A stretch of DNA of 64,000 bases from Amoeboaphelidium occidentale. Lineage: Eukaryota > Aphelidiomycota > Aphelidea. A program made the translations under genes and the position numbers. This document shows, piece by piece, positions 1-12,278 of the stretch; the first letter of the stretch is position 1; each line of letters opens with the position of its first letter. Where the stretch lies: assembly GCA_023515795.1 (NCBI GenBank), contig JALGPX010000057.1, positions 1-64,000 of the forward strand, read 5' to 3'. The notes under the pieces were generated by a model. It made no database searches and was not told where the DNA came from. It saw only the letters and a program-made list of their open reading frames with translations.

Positions 1-200
1 TGGAATTGGCTGGTAACGCAGCAAGAGACAACAAGAAGACTCGTATCATCCCAAGACACTTGCAATTGGCTATCAGGAACGACGAAGAATTGAACAAGTT
101 GCTTGGTCATGTTACCATTGCACAGGGTGGTGTTCTACCAAACATCCACGCAACCCTCTTGCCAAAGAAGTCAAAGGGTGAAGCATCACAAGAACTTTAA
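1..200 (+). CDS. H2A: Histone H2A, C-terminal part (5' end outside window)
   Basis: The frame is open from the window edge and encodes the last 65 residues of core histone H2A, which pairs with H2B in the nucleosome. Visible are the end of the alpha-2/alpha-3 region ([20 protein letters not shown]), the docking segment [15 protein letters not shown] and a C-terminal SQEL. In fungi the Ser of SQE(L/F) is the DNA-damage phosphorylation site, so canonical H2A here doubles as gamma-H2A (family knowledge). The start and the N-terminal tail lie upstream of the window. It converges with the dolichyl-diphosphatase gene, 41 bp away. Confidence 0.97.
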   Translation, partial: ELAGNAARDNKKTRIIPRHLQLAIRNDEELNKLLGHVTIAQGGVLPNIHATLLPKKSKGEASQEL

Positions 201-228
201 GCGAAAACAGTGTCAAACGGAAGTCGTC

Positions 229-234
229 AATAAA
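229..234 (+). terminator. Polyadenylation signal of H2A
   Basis: An AATAAA begins 28 bp after the H2A stop codon, in the 41 bp between two convergent genes. A polyadenylated replication histone would not be unusual in fungi. The assignment is by motif and position only. Confidence 0.55.
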
Positions 235-241
235 TTATCTT

Positions 242-916
242 TTATTTCATCTTCTTTCGTTGTTCCTTTGTAACCTTCTCTGTGTATTCGTACAAGAGAA
301 TATCAACGTCTTTGATATCACTGAAATCTCGTATGAGGAACCACTGTTTTAGTGCTACTAATGGCATAGAGTCGATCGCACCCCGAACCCATTTACTATA
401 GACAACATTAGACCAAATGTATCCATTCATCAAGCCGACTGTAAATCCCACTGTGACTTGAAGTTTTGTGTGATATCCAAGGTAAACTCGACTTGTAACA
501 ACAAGAAAGGCCAAGATTACAGTCAGAATAATTATGAAACTGTTCCGGTAAACCCTTCGCTTGAACCCCCAATGCATGAAAACCATAGAAAGAATGAAGG
601 CGCAAAAGAATCCCATATACTGAGAGTGCGATGAAGGCATTCCAAATCCAACATGTCGCTCCCTCTCTGTGAACAGAAGCGGAGGACGCTCTTCCTGGAT
701 AATCTTCTTCAATGCGTAATTAACTCCTTCATTCATAACGAGGCCTAATAGGAACATGATCGTTGTTAGATCTCTAAGAGCAAGTATTATCCCTAACAAC
801 ACAAACAGCCACAGGATAGGAAACATAGAAGCATAAGCAAATGCTAATGTAACAAAGTGCTCTACAGCATGGTTACTGAGAGGATATTCGACTAAGAAAA
901 GCTTAAGTGCTTCCAT
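242..916 (-). CDS. CAX4: Dolichyl-diphosphatase, PAP2 family (CAX4/DOLPP1-like)
   Basis: A 224-residue multi-pass membrane protein of the PAP2 phosphatase superfamily. All three active-site motifs are present: K70-x6-R77-P78, PSSH at 94-97 and SR-x5-H at 142-149. The variants KKIIQEERP, GMPSSHSQ and SRVYLGYHT are those of dolichyl-diphosphatase rather than of lipid phosphate phosphatases. The enzyme would act on the luminal face of the ER, recycling dolichyl diphosphate to dolichyl phosphate after N-glycan transfer. Hydrophobic stretches at about 21-47, 50-66, 100-115, 126-142 and 152-170 fit the fold. It diverges from the EWG-repeat gene with 111 bp between start codons. No introns are evident. 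Confidence 0.93.
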   Translation of the reverse strand: MEALKLFLVEYPLSNHAVEHFVTLAFAYASMFPILWLFVLLGIILALRDLTTIMFLLGLVMNEGVNYALKKIIQEERPPLLFTERERHVGFGMPSSHSQYMGFFCAFILSMVFMHWGFKRRVYRNSFIIILTVILAFLVVTSRVYLGYHTKLQVTVGFTVGLMNGYIWSNVVYSKWVRGAIDSMPLVALKQWFLIRDFSDIKDVDILLYEYTEKVTKEQRKKMK

Positions 917-1027
917 TAGAAAAGCTTAAAAATCTCTTTTGAGCTTAAAACAACCACTGCGCCACCGTTGTTGAATCGACTGGCTGCTTTAAATTGTCGC
1001 ATTCGAATTTTCAGAGTAGAAAACGAA

Positions 1028-1606
1028 ATGAAGAAAATCGCTGCGTGTCTGCAAGGACTGTTGAGAATAGAGGAGCTGAACACGGAAGAGCTTTCCCTTT
1101 TGCGGAATCAGTTGGTTCAAATTAAAGAGGTTATGGGCTTAGACTTACAAACACTTGGAATACAACTACGCGGTGATTTGAACCTATTGGGTGATATTGA
1201 TGTCGCGAGTATATCAAACGATTTTAATGCAGGTGCGGCAAAGATTGACAGGGACTGCGTAGTTTCCACTATTGAAGGAATGGATGAAAAGCAAATGGGT
1301 GGAGATTGCGATGCGAAGAAATTACAAAATGAACTGTTGAATGTTGAGGCTGAATTGGAAGAATGCGAATGGGGCGAGTCTGACAAAGATTCCAACGACG
1401 AAGGCGAAATCACGCCCTCAAACAATTCTTTGGATGAAGTGCAAAAGGCGTTGGATGATTTAGAAATGTCTGACCTTGAAGAGTCGGAATGGGGAAACGA
1501 AGAAGAAGATCACATTAATTTTACACCGCTTAAATCACCACTGGAACCAGTCCCTATTGATCTTGAAGCTGAGCTTGAAGATTGTGAATGGGGTTCAGAT
1601 TCTTGA
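1028..1606 (+). CDS. Acidic protein with three EWG repeats, unknown function
   Basis: A 192-residue protein that I do not recognise. Translation is taken from the ATG at 1028; an in-frame upstream TTG at 968 is not credible. The N-terminal 60 residues are mixed, helical and leucine-rich. The C-terminal half is strongly acidic and carries three copies of the pattern LE-[ED]-[CS]-EWG followed by acidic or polar residues, spaced about 35-50 residues apart; the last copy ends the protein. Such spaced tryptophan-containing acidic motifs look like short linear binding motifs in a disordered tail (inference). Frame conservation of the repeats and an AATAAA just after the stop support a real gene. 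Confidence 0.7.
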   Translation: MKKIAACLQGLLRIEELNTEELSLLRNQLVQIKEVMGLDLQTLGIQLRGDLNLLGDIDVASISNDFNAGAAKIDRDCVVSTIEGMDEKQMGGDCDAKKLQNELLNVEAELEECEWGESDKDSNDEGEITPSNNSLDEVQKALDDLEMSDLEESEWGNEEEDHINFTPLKSPLEPVPIDLEAELEDCEWGSDS

Positions 1607-1622
1607 TTTTAAAGTCATAGTT

Positions 1623-1628
1623 AATAAA
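1623..1628 (+). terminator. Polyadenylation signal of the EWG-repeat gene
   Basis: AATAAA begins 17 nt after the stop codon at 1604-1606. A TTTATT at 1652-1657 (AATAAA on the other strand) serves the convergent GAPDH gene. Confidence 0.5.
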
Positions 1629-1706
1629 CAATAATGTGTTTAATTACTTCATTTATTCATCCCCGTTTGTTTCATGTTGCATTTATCAAAGTCTCGAGCC
1701 CTGCAT

Positions 1707-3383
<1,677 letters not shown>

Positions 3384-6300
3384 ATGGCACCTGAAGAGAA
3401 GAGCTCATCTCCAAGCAAGGTGGCAAGAGAGGTACATAGGAATACCACCTCTCTTCGAACACATCTTGCATTTGCTGTGACTGTATGTACAATTGCTATT
3501 ATTGCTGCTTATACTGGACTTTTACCACGAGGACGTGAGGTATGATCATTGCGATGGATTACTATAACGATTATCTAGAATTTGGACTTGATCTCCAAGA
3601 AGATCTTTGGTGAGAAAGTTCAAGCGTACACTTCAATCTGCTCCGGAAGAGGTTCTATCCTTTCTGATAATACCTGCTTCTGTGATATCGGTTTCACCGG
3701 TAAAGATTGCTCTGTGGCCTTGAAAGGTACTTTAAAGGCCGTTGCAATGATGTTGATCTAATCCTCTAGACGTCCCTGCTACTCCTGTCAAACCAAAATC
3801 GATCTTGATCGTTACTGATGCTTTCGGCTCTCTACTGGGCAGTTCTTCAGCAAGATCAGAACATGCTACTATCCTCGACTCTGTTCGCATTCAGAATGCT
3901 TTATCTTACCAGAACTTTGCTGTAGATATGGCTAAAGAAGGTCATGATGTTACGGTCATGGTTACTGGTCAATTCAACTCCTTCGTCTTTGGAAAGCTGA
4001 AGAATGAATTGAACGAGAATAATATTCGTCTCTTGAATGTCCCAGAGGTTCCTTTATCAGTTGGCAAGTCTCCTTCCGTCTCCTCATCATACGCTGTATA
4101 CCGTTTCTTGACAACTCCTGGAAATAACGTGTACTCAGTTATATATTCTCCATATCACTCTGGTTTAATGTATTATACATTGAAAGCTAGGTCTCAAGGA
4201 CTTGCTTGCTTTGCTAATACACGTTTTGCATCTCATTTGGACTCGCTACCTTCAAATCTGTTGATGAGAATGGAGAACAACGACATGAATGGCTCTGGCC
4301 TCGGTGTTGTCTACGGACAAAATACTGAAGAAATCGCTGAAATGTCAAAGATTGACTTTATGTCTCAGAAGGTTGTAGAGATGTCTGATGCAGTCGTTTC
4401 AAATGATGAAATCCTGTCTGACTACGTCGTAAACGAGTTGAAATGGAACATCGACACAGAGCGTCTTAAAGTTGCTCAGTTCGCTCCTTACGTCTCATCT
4501 TTACTTTCTCAAGCAGAAGAGAACGCCGAAGTCATTGAGTTGGTCTTCGTCGGAACTCCTTATTTGTCACAAGCTGCAGGAATTAAGACAATTGCTGATT
4601 CATTGGATCTATTGAAAGCTAAAATTCCAGCTGGAAAGCCTTTGAAGATTACCTTCTTGGGTCAAAGTGTTGAATTGACATCACCAAAACTGCTTTCAGA
4701 AGAGTTCTTGGACTTGAGAAGTTATTTGTGGCCTACTTCTAACTGGGAGGTCGTTTCTGCTCTCAATGTTGCAGATGTTGTTGCCTATTTTGGTAAGAGC
4801 TCGGGAACAAAGAAAGTCGCTGTGATCCCTCACTTAGTATTTGCAGCTGGTTCATCTCAATTGGTTGAGACATTGATCGCTAACGAGATCCCAGTTGTTA
4901 CTGCACGAAATGCAATGACTGAGGCTATGATTTTGTATGATGACTGGGATTTTGCATTGTTCCAAAACGATAATGCAAAATCTTTGGCAGACAGGCTTGC
5001 TAGTATCATTAAGAACGGTCCTGAGAATGTTGCTGTTGTTCACAGCTCAAGCAGTTTGACAACTCCAAAAACAAGCTCTGAACAGTGGACCAATAATGTC
5101 TTTGTTCCTTTATTTGAAGACGCAGAATCATCAAAGACTTGCTCCTCTGCTGGAAGACCAGTTTTGGTTAATGATAATGACATGCCATTAGTATCGGTTG
5201 TTATTGTTCATCATGATCGCCCTGAATTAGTCAAACAAGCTTTGGCTTCCCTTGAATCTCAAGATTATCCTCAAGATAAGCTTGAAGTTATTTTGGTCGA
5301 TGATGGTAGCACTAATCCTGAAGCTGTTCAATTCATCAATGATTTGGCATGGCAATGGTGGGAAACTAAAGGTTGGAAAGTTGTTCGTGAGCCACAGAGA
5401 TGGTTGGGTGCAGCTCGTAATACTGGTGTTCGTTATGCAAAGGGCAAGTATGTCATCTTTGTTGACGATGATGACGTTTCAAAGTCTCACAAAGTTTCAA
5501 CATTGGTTCAAGCTGCATTGGCAACCGATGCTGATGTTGTAACCGCTGGTCATGATTTGTTCAGATCTACTTCTTACCCACAAACAGTTAAATCTGCTGC
5601 TGGATCTGGAAGATTTGTTCCTCTTGGTTCATCTTCTCAAGCTGGTATGTTTGAGAACGTTTTTGGTGATTCTAGTTTCTTGGTCAAGAAATCATTCTTC
5701 CTTGATATTGGTGGCTTTACTGAAGATTTCGGAGTTGGTTTCGAAGATTATGAGTTTTTGGCAAAGGTATCATTGGACCAGAACGCAAAATTGGAAGCAG
5801 TTCCTGAATCTTTGACTTGGTACAGAAAGTTGTATAATGGAAAATCCATGACTGATAATACTGAATTGAAAGAGAACCAAGCTAGAATGATGCGTCCATA
5901 CGTTGAGAAGTATCCATTCCAGAATTCTTTCGATCAAAGTTTCCTCAGATATGCTCAGAATCAGCTATTTGCAAGAAGCGAATCTCCATTCAGTCAAGCT
6001 CTATTGAACACAACCGTTCATTTGACTTCTACTATTCAGTCTTTTACTTTTACCTCCGTTATTGATGCAACTACTACAGAATCTACAACTGGATTTACAG
6101 AAGCACCAACTACTACCGAATCTATTTCAGTAGAGACCACAACACAAGTTGTTGTCACAACCGTGGTTGACGGCACTTCAACTGAAGTCTTCACAACTAC
6201 TGTTGTCTCAGCTTCAACTGAAACTTTAACGAATACAGATGTTTCTTCAGCTACTTCTGCTTTCACAACAGCATTTACTTCTGCATCAACTGATAGCTCT

Positions 6301-9300
6301 TTCACTACTCAACAACCAACTACTGGTGTTACCTCCGGATCTAGCACTGTTCAGTTTACAACATCTTTCTTGGAAACAACAAGTTCGCAAGATTTCTCCA
6401 CTACTCAAGTTCAAAGCACTCAGTCTCCATCCAAAACATCTTCCGTTGTCACAACAGAGGTTCAAAGCACCCAAACTCCCTCTAAAACATCTTCCGTTGT
6501 CACAACAGAAGTTCTGAGCACAAGTGTTCCATCTAAAACAACATCTACTTTGAGCAACACATTGTTGCCTACTCCTACTCATCCCGTGTGTAACACTCAA
6601 GTCGATGCTTGTGGTGTTTGTGGTGGAGACAGTTCATCATGTAAAGACTGTGCTGGTGTTATTCGTGGAAATGCTAGAAGAGATAATTGTGGAATTTGTA
6701 ATGGTGATAATACTCAGTGTTTCAAGATACTTACACTGGTACCTCATGTTGTTCCAGCAGACGGATCTAAGCTTTTGGCTATTTCCGGTGCTGGTTTCCA
6801 AGCAGGCGATCAGGTCAAGATTAACAATGTTAATATTCCTGCTGCAAGAACAACAGTTGTTTCTCCCTCATTGATCACAGTCAATATTGATGCATCTGTT
6901 TTGGCTAATCTAGTCTCAGACTCGCAGAACTTGGGAACAGCAGAGGTGTCTTTGTTCAACTCTCAAAGTACTTCAAACAGCGTTCCGCTAACCGTTTACA
7001 AGAATGGTGGATCATTATCAAGCGTTACTCCTTTGAGAACTCAAATCGAAAGAAGAGACGTGTTCACTCTAAGTGGCTCCGGGCTTTTGAATTTTACATC
7101 AGCCGCTTGCTTCTTCCGTTATCAAGTACTAACATGGAATAGTGATTTCACAAGACGAATACTGGTTGATACTTTCCAAACATCGCCTGCAGTTTTTGTG
7201 GATAGTGCTACTTATCGATGCAATGGGCCGTTCTTGTCTGATTCTGCCCTTGTCTCAGTCGAACTATCTTACTCTGGAGTAAGTGCTGATTTCGTTACCG
7301 TTGGTCAAACAACAGTGGACTTCCGTGCTTTCGCTTCTACATTGTATGTTGCAAAGAGCCAGAAACTCGAAGTTATCTTTGAGGCTCCTGCCCCTGTTGT
7401 AACACGTACAGAATTTGATAACACTGGATTCTTCATAAGAATTGAATTCAATGCTGCAGTTAACTATCAAAACTTTACCACATGTTCTTCTTTGTTCGTT
7501 GTATCTGGTCTTGATGAATCCGTCTACTCAAAATTGAGTGATGGAAACCCTGATGATTGCAAATTGATATTCACTGGTCCAAGATCAGCACAGTTATCTG
7601 TAAGAGCTGAATTCGCTCAGAGAAATCCTACATCTGCCCCTCTGCCAGGAAAATTGTTGAAGTTTGTAGATTCTAAATTGAAAAGAGCAAATCAACAATA
7701 CGCTATCACCTTGAGTGGTGATTCACTTCCTATTGCAGCACCTCTCAATCCAGTCGCTCCAGTGGTTAATATCATGATGCCTTCTTACCTTGGTGTCTGC
7801 TCAGATTTGAAAATTGACATTTCCAGCTCTGGAGGTTCTGGTGGAAGATACTACACTTCTGCTTCTATCTCGGCAACTGTTTCTGAAGCTTCTACATCTA
7901 TCAAGACTGATATTGAAACTGCTTTGGTTCCTCTACTGAATACTTTCTCAAACGAGATTACTCAAGGATCATTGTTTGTCAATATTCCTGCCATTGCTTT
8001 CCCTAGTCAAGCTAGAGCCACTATCACAATCACAGTTGCCTTGACTAACTTCTTGGGTGCTTCTGGTCAGAAAACAGTCACTTTCTTCTTGGATACAAAT
8101 ACACTGATTCCTGCAATAACAATCTCTGGTCCATCTGGCAACGTTGCAGAGAGATCAAGAAAGGTTCGCATGGTTGGTCAGTTGAGTTTAACAGAAGACC
8201 AAGCATGTTTGACAGCTTTGGGTATTTCATCTGAAGGCAAGTATAACTTGTCTTGGTCCGCAGTTTCACCTGCTGATGCTTCTGCCTTATTCAAGCCTGA
8301 ATTTGTCAGCACATCTGGCTCAGAGCTAATCATTCCTGCTTATGCTTACCCACTGGGTGGTCCATATACTTTTGCTTTCAATGTCAAGAATGCAGCTGGT
8401 GAATCTTTCCTTACCACATTTGATGTCACTTACCAGTACGGCTCATTGTCATCTCAGATCGCTGGTGGTTCAAGAACTGTCGGTAACACTGAGGATTTGA
8501 TTATTGAAGCCGAAATAATTGATGGAACTTGGAAGAATGCACGTGAATTACTTGGTGCATTATCTGATTACACTTTCTCCTGGTCTTGTGCGTTGGTTGA
8601 CGTTTTCGGAGGAGAATCGCCTTGTTACATTTCTGGTACTCAGAATCCGATAACAATTGACGCAAGCCAAACAATAACTCTTGAGAAAGACTTGCTTGCT
8701 ACAACTGGAAAATTTGGATCCTACTACAGTTTCACTGTTAATGTTGTTCATGTTCCTTCTGGAAGATCCTCTTCATCATCTGCATCTTACAGACTTGTTG
8801 ATGGAAGTGTTCCTACAGTTAGTTTGGACCTCAACAAGAAAAATCCTTTGAAATCTGATTCTAGTTTTGCTATCAGTGCATCTGTCAAGAACGTCGAAAA
8901 TCCAAAGGATCTAATCTACACATGGGCTTCATTAGATAGTTGTAACGGAGAAGACTTTATGACTGTTGATTTGAACGATGAGTCAAACTTGAATGTGAAG
9001 AAAGGCACTAACGTATTGGCCTTCAATACAACAAAGCCTGCTTTGTTAAGTGCTGCATCTTACTGCATCCAACTGCAGGTACAAGACCCTTCAAATCCGG
9101 AGAATGTCGGATCTGCTCAAATTTCATTCACTACAAGAGCTGAACCAGATTTTGGTACTTGTGAAGTCGTAGGAAACAGAACCGGTTATGCTCTTTCCTC
9201 CGAGATAACATTCTCTTGCAGCAATTGGGCTACTGATCCAGAAAGTGGTGATGTATTTTACAGATACTTCTTTTCCGGTAATGGAGATCCTCTTGCAGCT

Positions 9301-10857
9301 GGTCCTCGAACTAAGAATGGTATCAAAACTATCGTGTTCGGTTCTACTGGCCCACAGAAGGTCTTGGTAGAAATAACTGATGAGGCAGGCGGCCAGGCTA
9401 GAGAGCCTATTGAAATTACTGTTGAAATATTCGATTCGCAAAGAGATCTCTTAAGCTCAATGGAAATGTTTGTGAGTTGGTTTGAACAGACATTTAACGT
9501 GGAAATGGCTCTTATTCATGCTGCTGCCGGTATCGATCTTTCCCTTGTTAAGTACGAGAATCGTATAACATCTAACTTGGTTAAACGTCAGGACGAAGAG
9601 AGTGTCGTTCAGTTCATTTTGAACTTTATAAAGACGTTGTCTTCACAGACCACTCTTGACTACGTTGATATTGGACCAACGGTTGTTTCTTTGTTGAATG
9701 CTATTGTAAGCGGCAGCACGATTACTCCTGAACTTGCTTATACAACCGTGTCTTTAGTCCGAGACTTAGCAACTCAGATGAACGCTGATGCAAGAAAATC
9801 TGGAACATGTTTCACTCCTACAGTTGCAACTCAGATTTTCAGATCTTACGAAACAGTCTTAGTTCAAGCTCAAGGCATAAGTGGATTTGATGCTTCTGAT
9901 CTATTGGCTACTCGTGAACCAATTTTGAAAGTTTTCACTTCTTGTTTAGCCAGAGCAACAGTTTGTGGTGGTCTTGGATCATCAGTCAACTCTGAATCAA
10001 CTAGCATTACATATGGTCAAGTTACAGCAGGATCTGATTCATCTTCCATTGGTATTTTCAATGTTTCTGATATTTCCTCTGCTTTCGGAACAAGTGATTG
10101 TGTTCAGTACAGATTTGACTCTGGTGTCAACTTCTTAGGCCCTGATGCTAACGGAACAATCGGTTCTCAGGTGTTCGCTTTGGAATTCAGCAATGCAACA
10201 ATTAATGCTGGTGGCCCAGACTCGGAGACTGCTGATGACACTGTTGATCTATTGAAGGCAAAGTTCGATCCACCTATCGTGTTCAACATGCCTATCGACA
10301 GTGCTCAACAGCAATTGTTGACAAACACTTCCAAGAGTGCATTCTGCTCTTTCTACGTACATACAAGCTTGGGTGGTTTCTGGAGTACCGATGGTTGTAC
10401 TTCAAAGGTTATCGATACAACCACGGTTCAGTGTACATGCAATCACTTGACTGAGTTTGCAATCAGTGTTCAGTCTTCAGCAGTTCAACCTGGTGATGAG
10501 CCTGAAACTCCTAATGCAAGAGTTGGTGGCAATGGTCCTTCGATCATTGCTCCAGTTGCTGCTGCAATCATTGGTTTCATCGTTGTTGGTCTTGTTGGAA
10601 TTGCAACTTATCGTCGTTACGAGAAGAAGGTTAACACAGAGTCTCATCGTGTTGGTCTTGCAGATGAAAGTAAAGTACCACATCTCGCAATCAACCAAAT
10701 GGTTACTGCAAGAACTGATGCTGTTGTCGAGGAAACGACTGATACTGAGCCACAAACTCCATCAAGTCCAAAGACCAGGAACGCAGCTTCTCTTCCACCT
10801 TATCAGTTGCCACCTTCTTATGATGATCACGTACGCGTTAAAAGCAAGGCACAGTAG
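3384..10857 (+). CDS. Giant membrane protein: EGF - GT-B - GT2 glycosyltransferases - Ser/Thr stalk - IPT - REJ - GAIN/GPS - TM
   Basis: Exons 3384-3539, 3579-3726 and 3770-10857 (introns 39 and 43 bp) encode 2463 residues. In order: cytosolic tail; signal-anchor helix at about 27-47; an EGF-like module with paired cysteines ending CFCDIGFTGKDC (about 72-97); a GT-B-like glycosyltransferase region (about 110-550); a GT2 domain (about 573-800) with PLVSVVIVHHDRP, a VDDGS nucleotide-binding element and a D667-D670 acidic DxD cluster; a Ser/Thr-rich stalk (about 845-1040) with 17-residue repeats; a cysteine-rich DACGVCGGD module (1041-1086); an IPT/TIG-like domain; Ig/PKD-like repeats; a REJ-like segment (about 1780-1895); and a GAIN/GPS with CTCNHLT, HLT at 2327-2329. 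A TM helix at about 2357-2379 and a 75-residue cytosolic tail close the protein. GPS motifs self-cleave before the Thr in adhesion GPCRs and polycystins. With anchors at both ends, cleavage would leave two membrane-tethered halves (inference). The substrate is unknown. Confidence 0.85.
6409..6543 (+). repeat. In-frame 51-bp tandem repeat in the Ser/Thr stalk
   Basis: Two near-identical 51-bp units (6409-6459 and 6460-6510) and a diverged third encode the 17-residue unit VQSTQSPSKTSSVVTTE. The surrounding stalk is also Ser/Thr/Val-rich. Such stretches are typical heavily O-glycosylated spacers in fungal surface proteins, and copy number may vary between alleles. Confidence 0.9.
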
Positions 10858-10872
10858 TTTGGCTTTTTAATC

Positions 10873-10878
10873 AATAAA
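10873..10878 (+). terminator. Polyadenylation signal of the giant glycosyltransferase gene
   Basis: AATAAA starts 16 nt after the stop codon; the next gene on the same strand starts only 31 bp later. The tandem genes are therefore separated by about 50 bp in total. Confidence 0.55.
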
Positions 10879-10908
10879 ACTCAGTTTAATCTAGGATACT
10901 TGTTTCAT

Positions 10909-12246
10909 ATGAAATCAAACAGTCTGGTGAGGCCGATCCATGTAGCATTTGCTTTCATGGCTGCTGGGATATTCACTCTTATACTTACATTCATTATCTG
11001 GACTTCAGACTCTGTAGAATCATTTATTGACTATTCAGACTCAGATCAACGATTTGAGCCTTTGGAGTTTGACTTGGACACTTTTCGTCTGAAGTCAGGA
11101 GAGAAGATTGTAGGCACGGCTGTCATATCATCACAGGAGTACAAAAGTAATAACGATATAGAGGAATGTTCATTCTTCACACGCCGGCAGTTTGAGAGCA
11201 ATAGCGATTATGTACCCAACATGATCTTGTCCATAAAAGCCAAAGGCGGGTGCTTCAAGTTGCAGAATATAAGAACAGACTATTTCATATTAGACTCTGG
11301 GGCGAAACTACTGTATCAGCAAAACGTTAATGATCAACCTGAATTGGTTTATCATCATTATCTTCGGGATGTTCAATGGGATAAGGATGAGATGCACTTG
11401 ATCACATTCAAAACTTTTCTTATAACACATAATCTATTACGGTCTAAAATGATACTTTGGCTAGACAGAAATGATTATTTGAAACTCCTCTTGGGTACTT
11501 CTGCGAGCTCTTACTTCTTTAAAGAAAATCATCCCTACATTGAGCTACGGCCGTTCTTGTATGCACAAGAGATTTACGATACACCGCTGGCTTCTTCAGA
11601 GTATTTTTCTGACCCGAAATCGTTTACAAGAATGCCAGAACATGTGCATCGAGAAGTAGTAAAGCTGTTGATATTACATAATTACGGAGGAATATGGATA
11701 GATCGAAACATGATCTTTTACAGAGACTTGTGGGACATTACAATGGGAGTCGGATATCAATTTGCAGTAACTAAAGACATTAATATGGTCATGACTTATC
11801 GAAAAAGTCCCGCTTCAATGCAACTTCTTGTCAGGCTTTCTGATCACGGTGGATCAAACACGACCAGAGCTGTCATTAATGATTACATCGACAATGTTCA
11901 ATGGAATAATTTTAATCAAAAGGAAGATCAGCCTCAAGATTTCATATTCAAATACCCAAAATCATGGTTTATTCCAAACATAAGTAAACCTACAAATGCT
12001 TTGATGAATGCTGGGATTCCTATTTTGCTTACAGATCTTATAAATCTAGCGTCTATTTGCGAAGATAGCAAATTGAACAAATCTTCATGGTGGCTTTTTG
12101 ACTTAAGTGAAGATTACAAGAACCCAGTTACACGAGTTCTCATCCAACTACTTTTGACGGAAACAGAATCTTACTTCAAGAATCGTCCAAGGAAGAAATA
12201 CACAAAGGAATCACAAGAACTTGTGCAGTGTTCTGAAAAGCCTTGA
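10909..12246 (+). CDS. Type II membrane glycosyltransferase, DXD sugar-binding family (divergent)
   Basis: 445 residues from the ATG at 10909. A short basic N-terminus precedes a signal-anchor helix at about 11-34, giving type II Golgi topology. A hydrophilic luminal region holds LLILHNYGGIWIDRNMIFYRDL, the hallmark of the Gly_transf_sug/capsular-synthesis-like superfamily, in which YGG-x-(W/Y)-x-D-x-D binds metal and nucleotide sugar. Here the second acidic position is Asn (D-R-N), so metal coordination may differ. Several N-glycosylation sequons (NTT, NIS, NKS) agree with luminal location. It follows the giant glycosyltransferase gene in the same direction after 51 bp, suggesting related cell-surface glycan work (inference). 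Donor and acceptor cannot be told. Confidence 0.72.
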   Translation: MKSNSLVRPIHVAFAFMAAGIFTLILTFIIWTSDSVESFIDYSDSDQRFEPLEFDLDTFRLKSGEKIVGTAVISSQEYKSNNDIEECSFFTRRQFESNSDYVPNMILSIKAKGGCFKLQNIRTDYFILDSGAKLLYQQNVNDQPELVYHHYLRDVQWDKDEMHLITFKTFLITHNLLRSKMILWLDRNDYLKLLLGTSASSYFFKENHPYIELRPFLYAQEIYDTPLASSEYFSDPKSFTRMPEHVHREVVKLLILHNYGGIWIDRNMIFYRDLWDITMGVGYQFAVTKDINMVMTYRKSPASMQLLVRLSDHGGSNTTRAVINDYIDNVQWNNFNQKEDQPQDFIFKYPKSWFIPNISKPTNALMNAGIPILLTDLINLASICEDSKLNKSSWWLFDLSEDYKNPVTRVLIQLLLTETESYFKNRPRKKYTKESQELVQCSEKP

Positions 12247-12278
12247 TAACATTATTAGACAGTTCCTGTGTTTATTAT

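Noticed and set aside
968-1027. N-terminal extension of the EWG-repeat protein from a TTG codon
   Set aside because: TTG is not a credible nuclear start here; the first in-frame ATG is 1028.
6409-6543. CRISPR-like or satellite array
   Set aside because: The repeat is in frame, codes for a Ser/Thr stalk, has no spacers and only 2-3 units.
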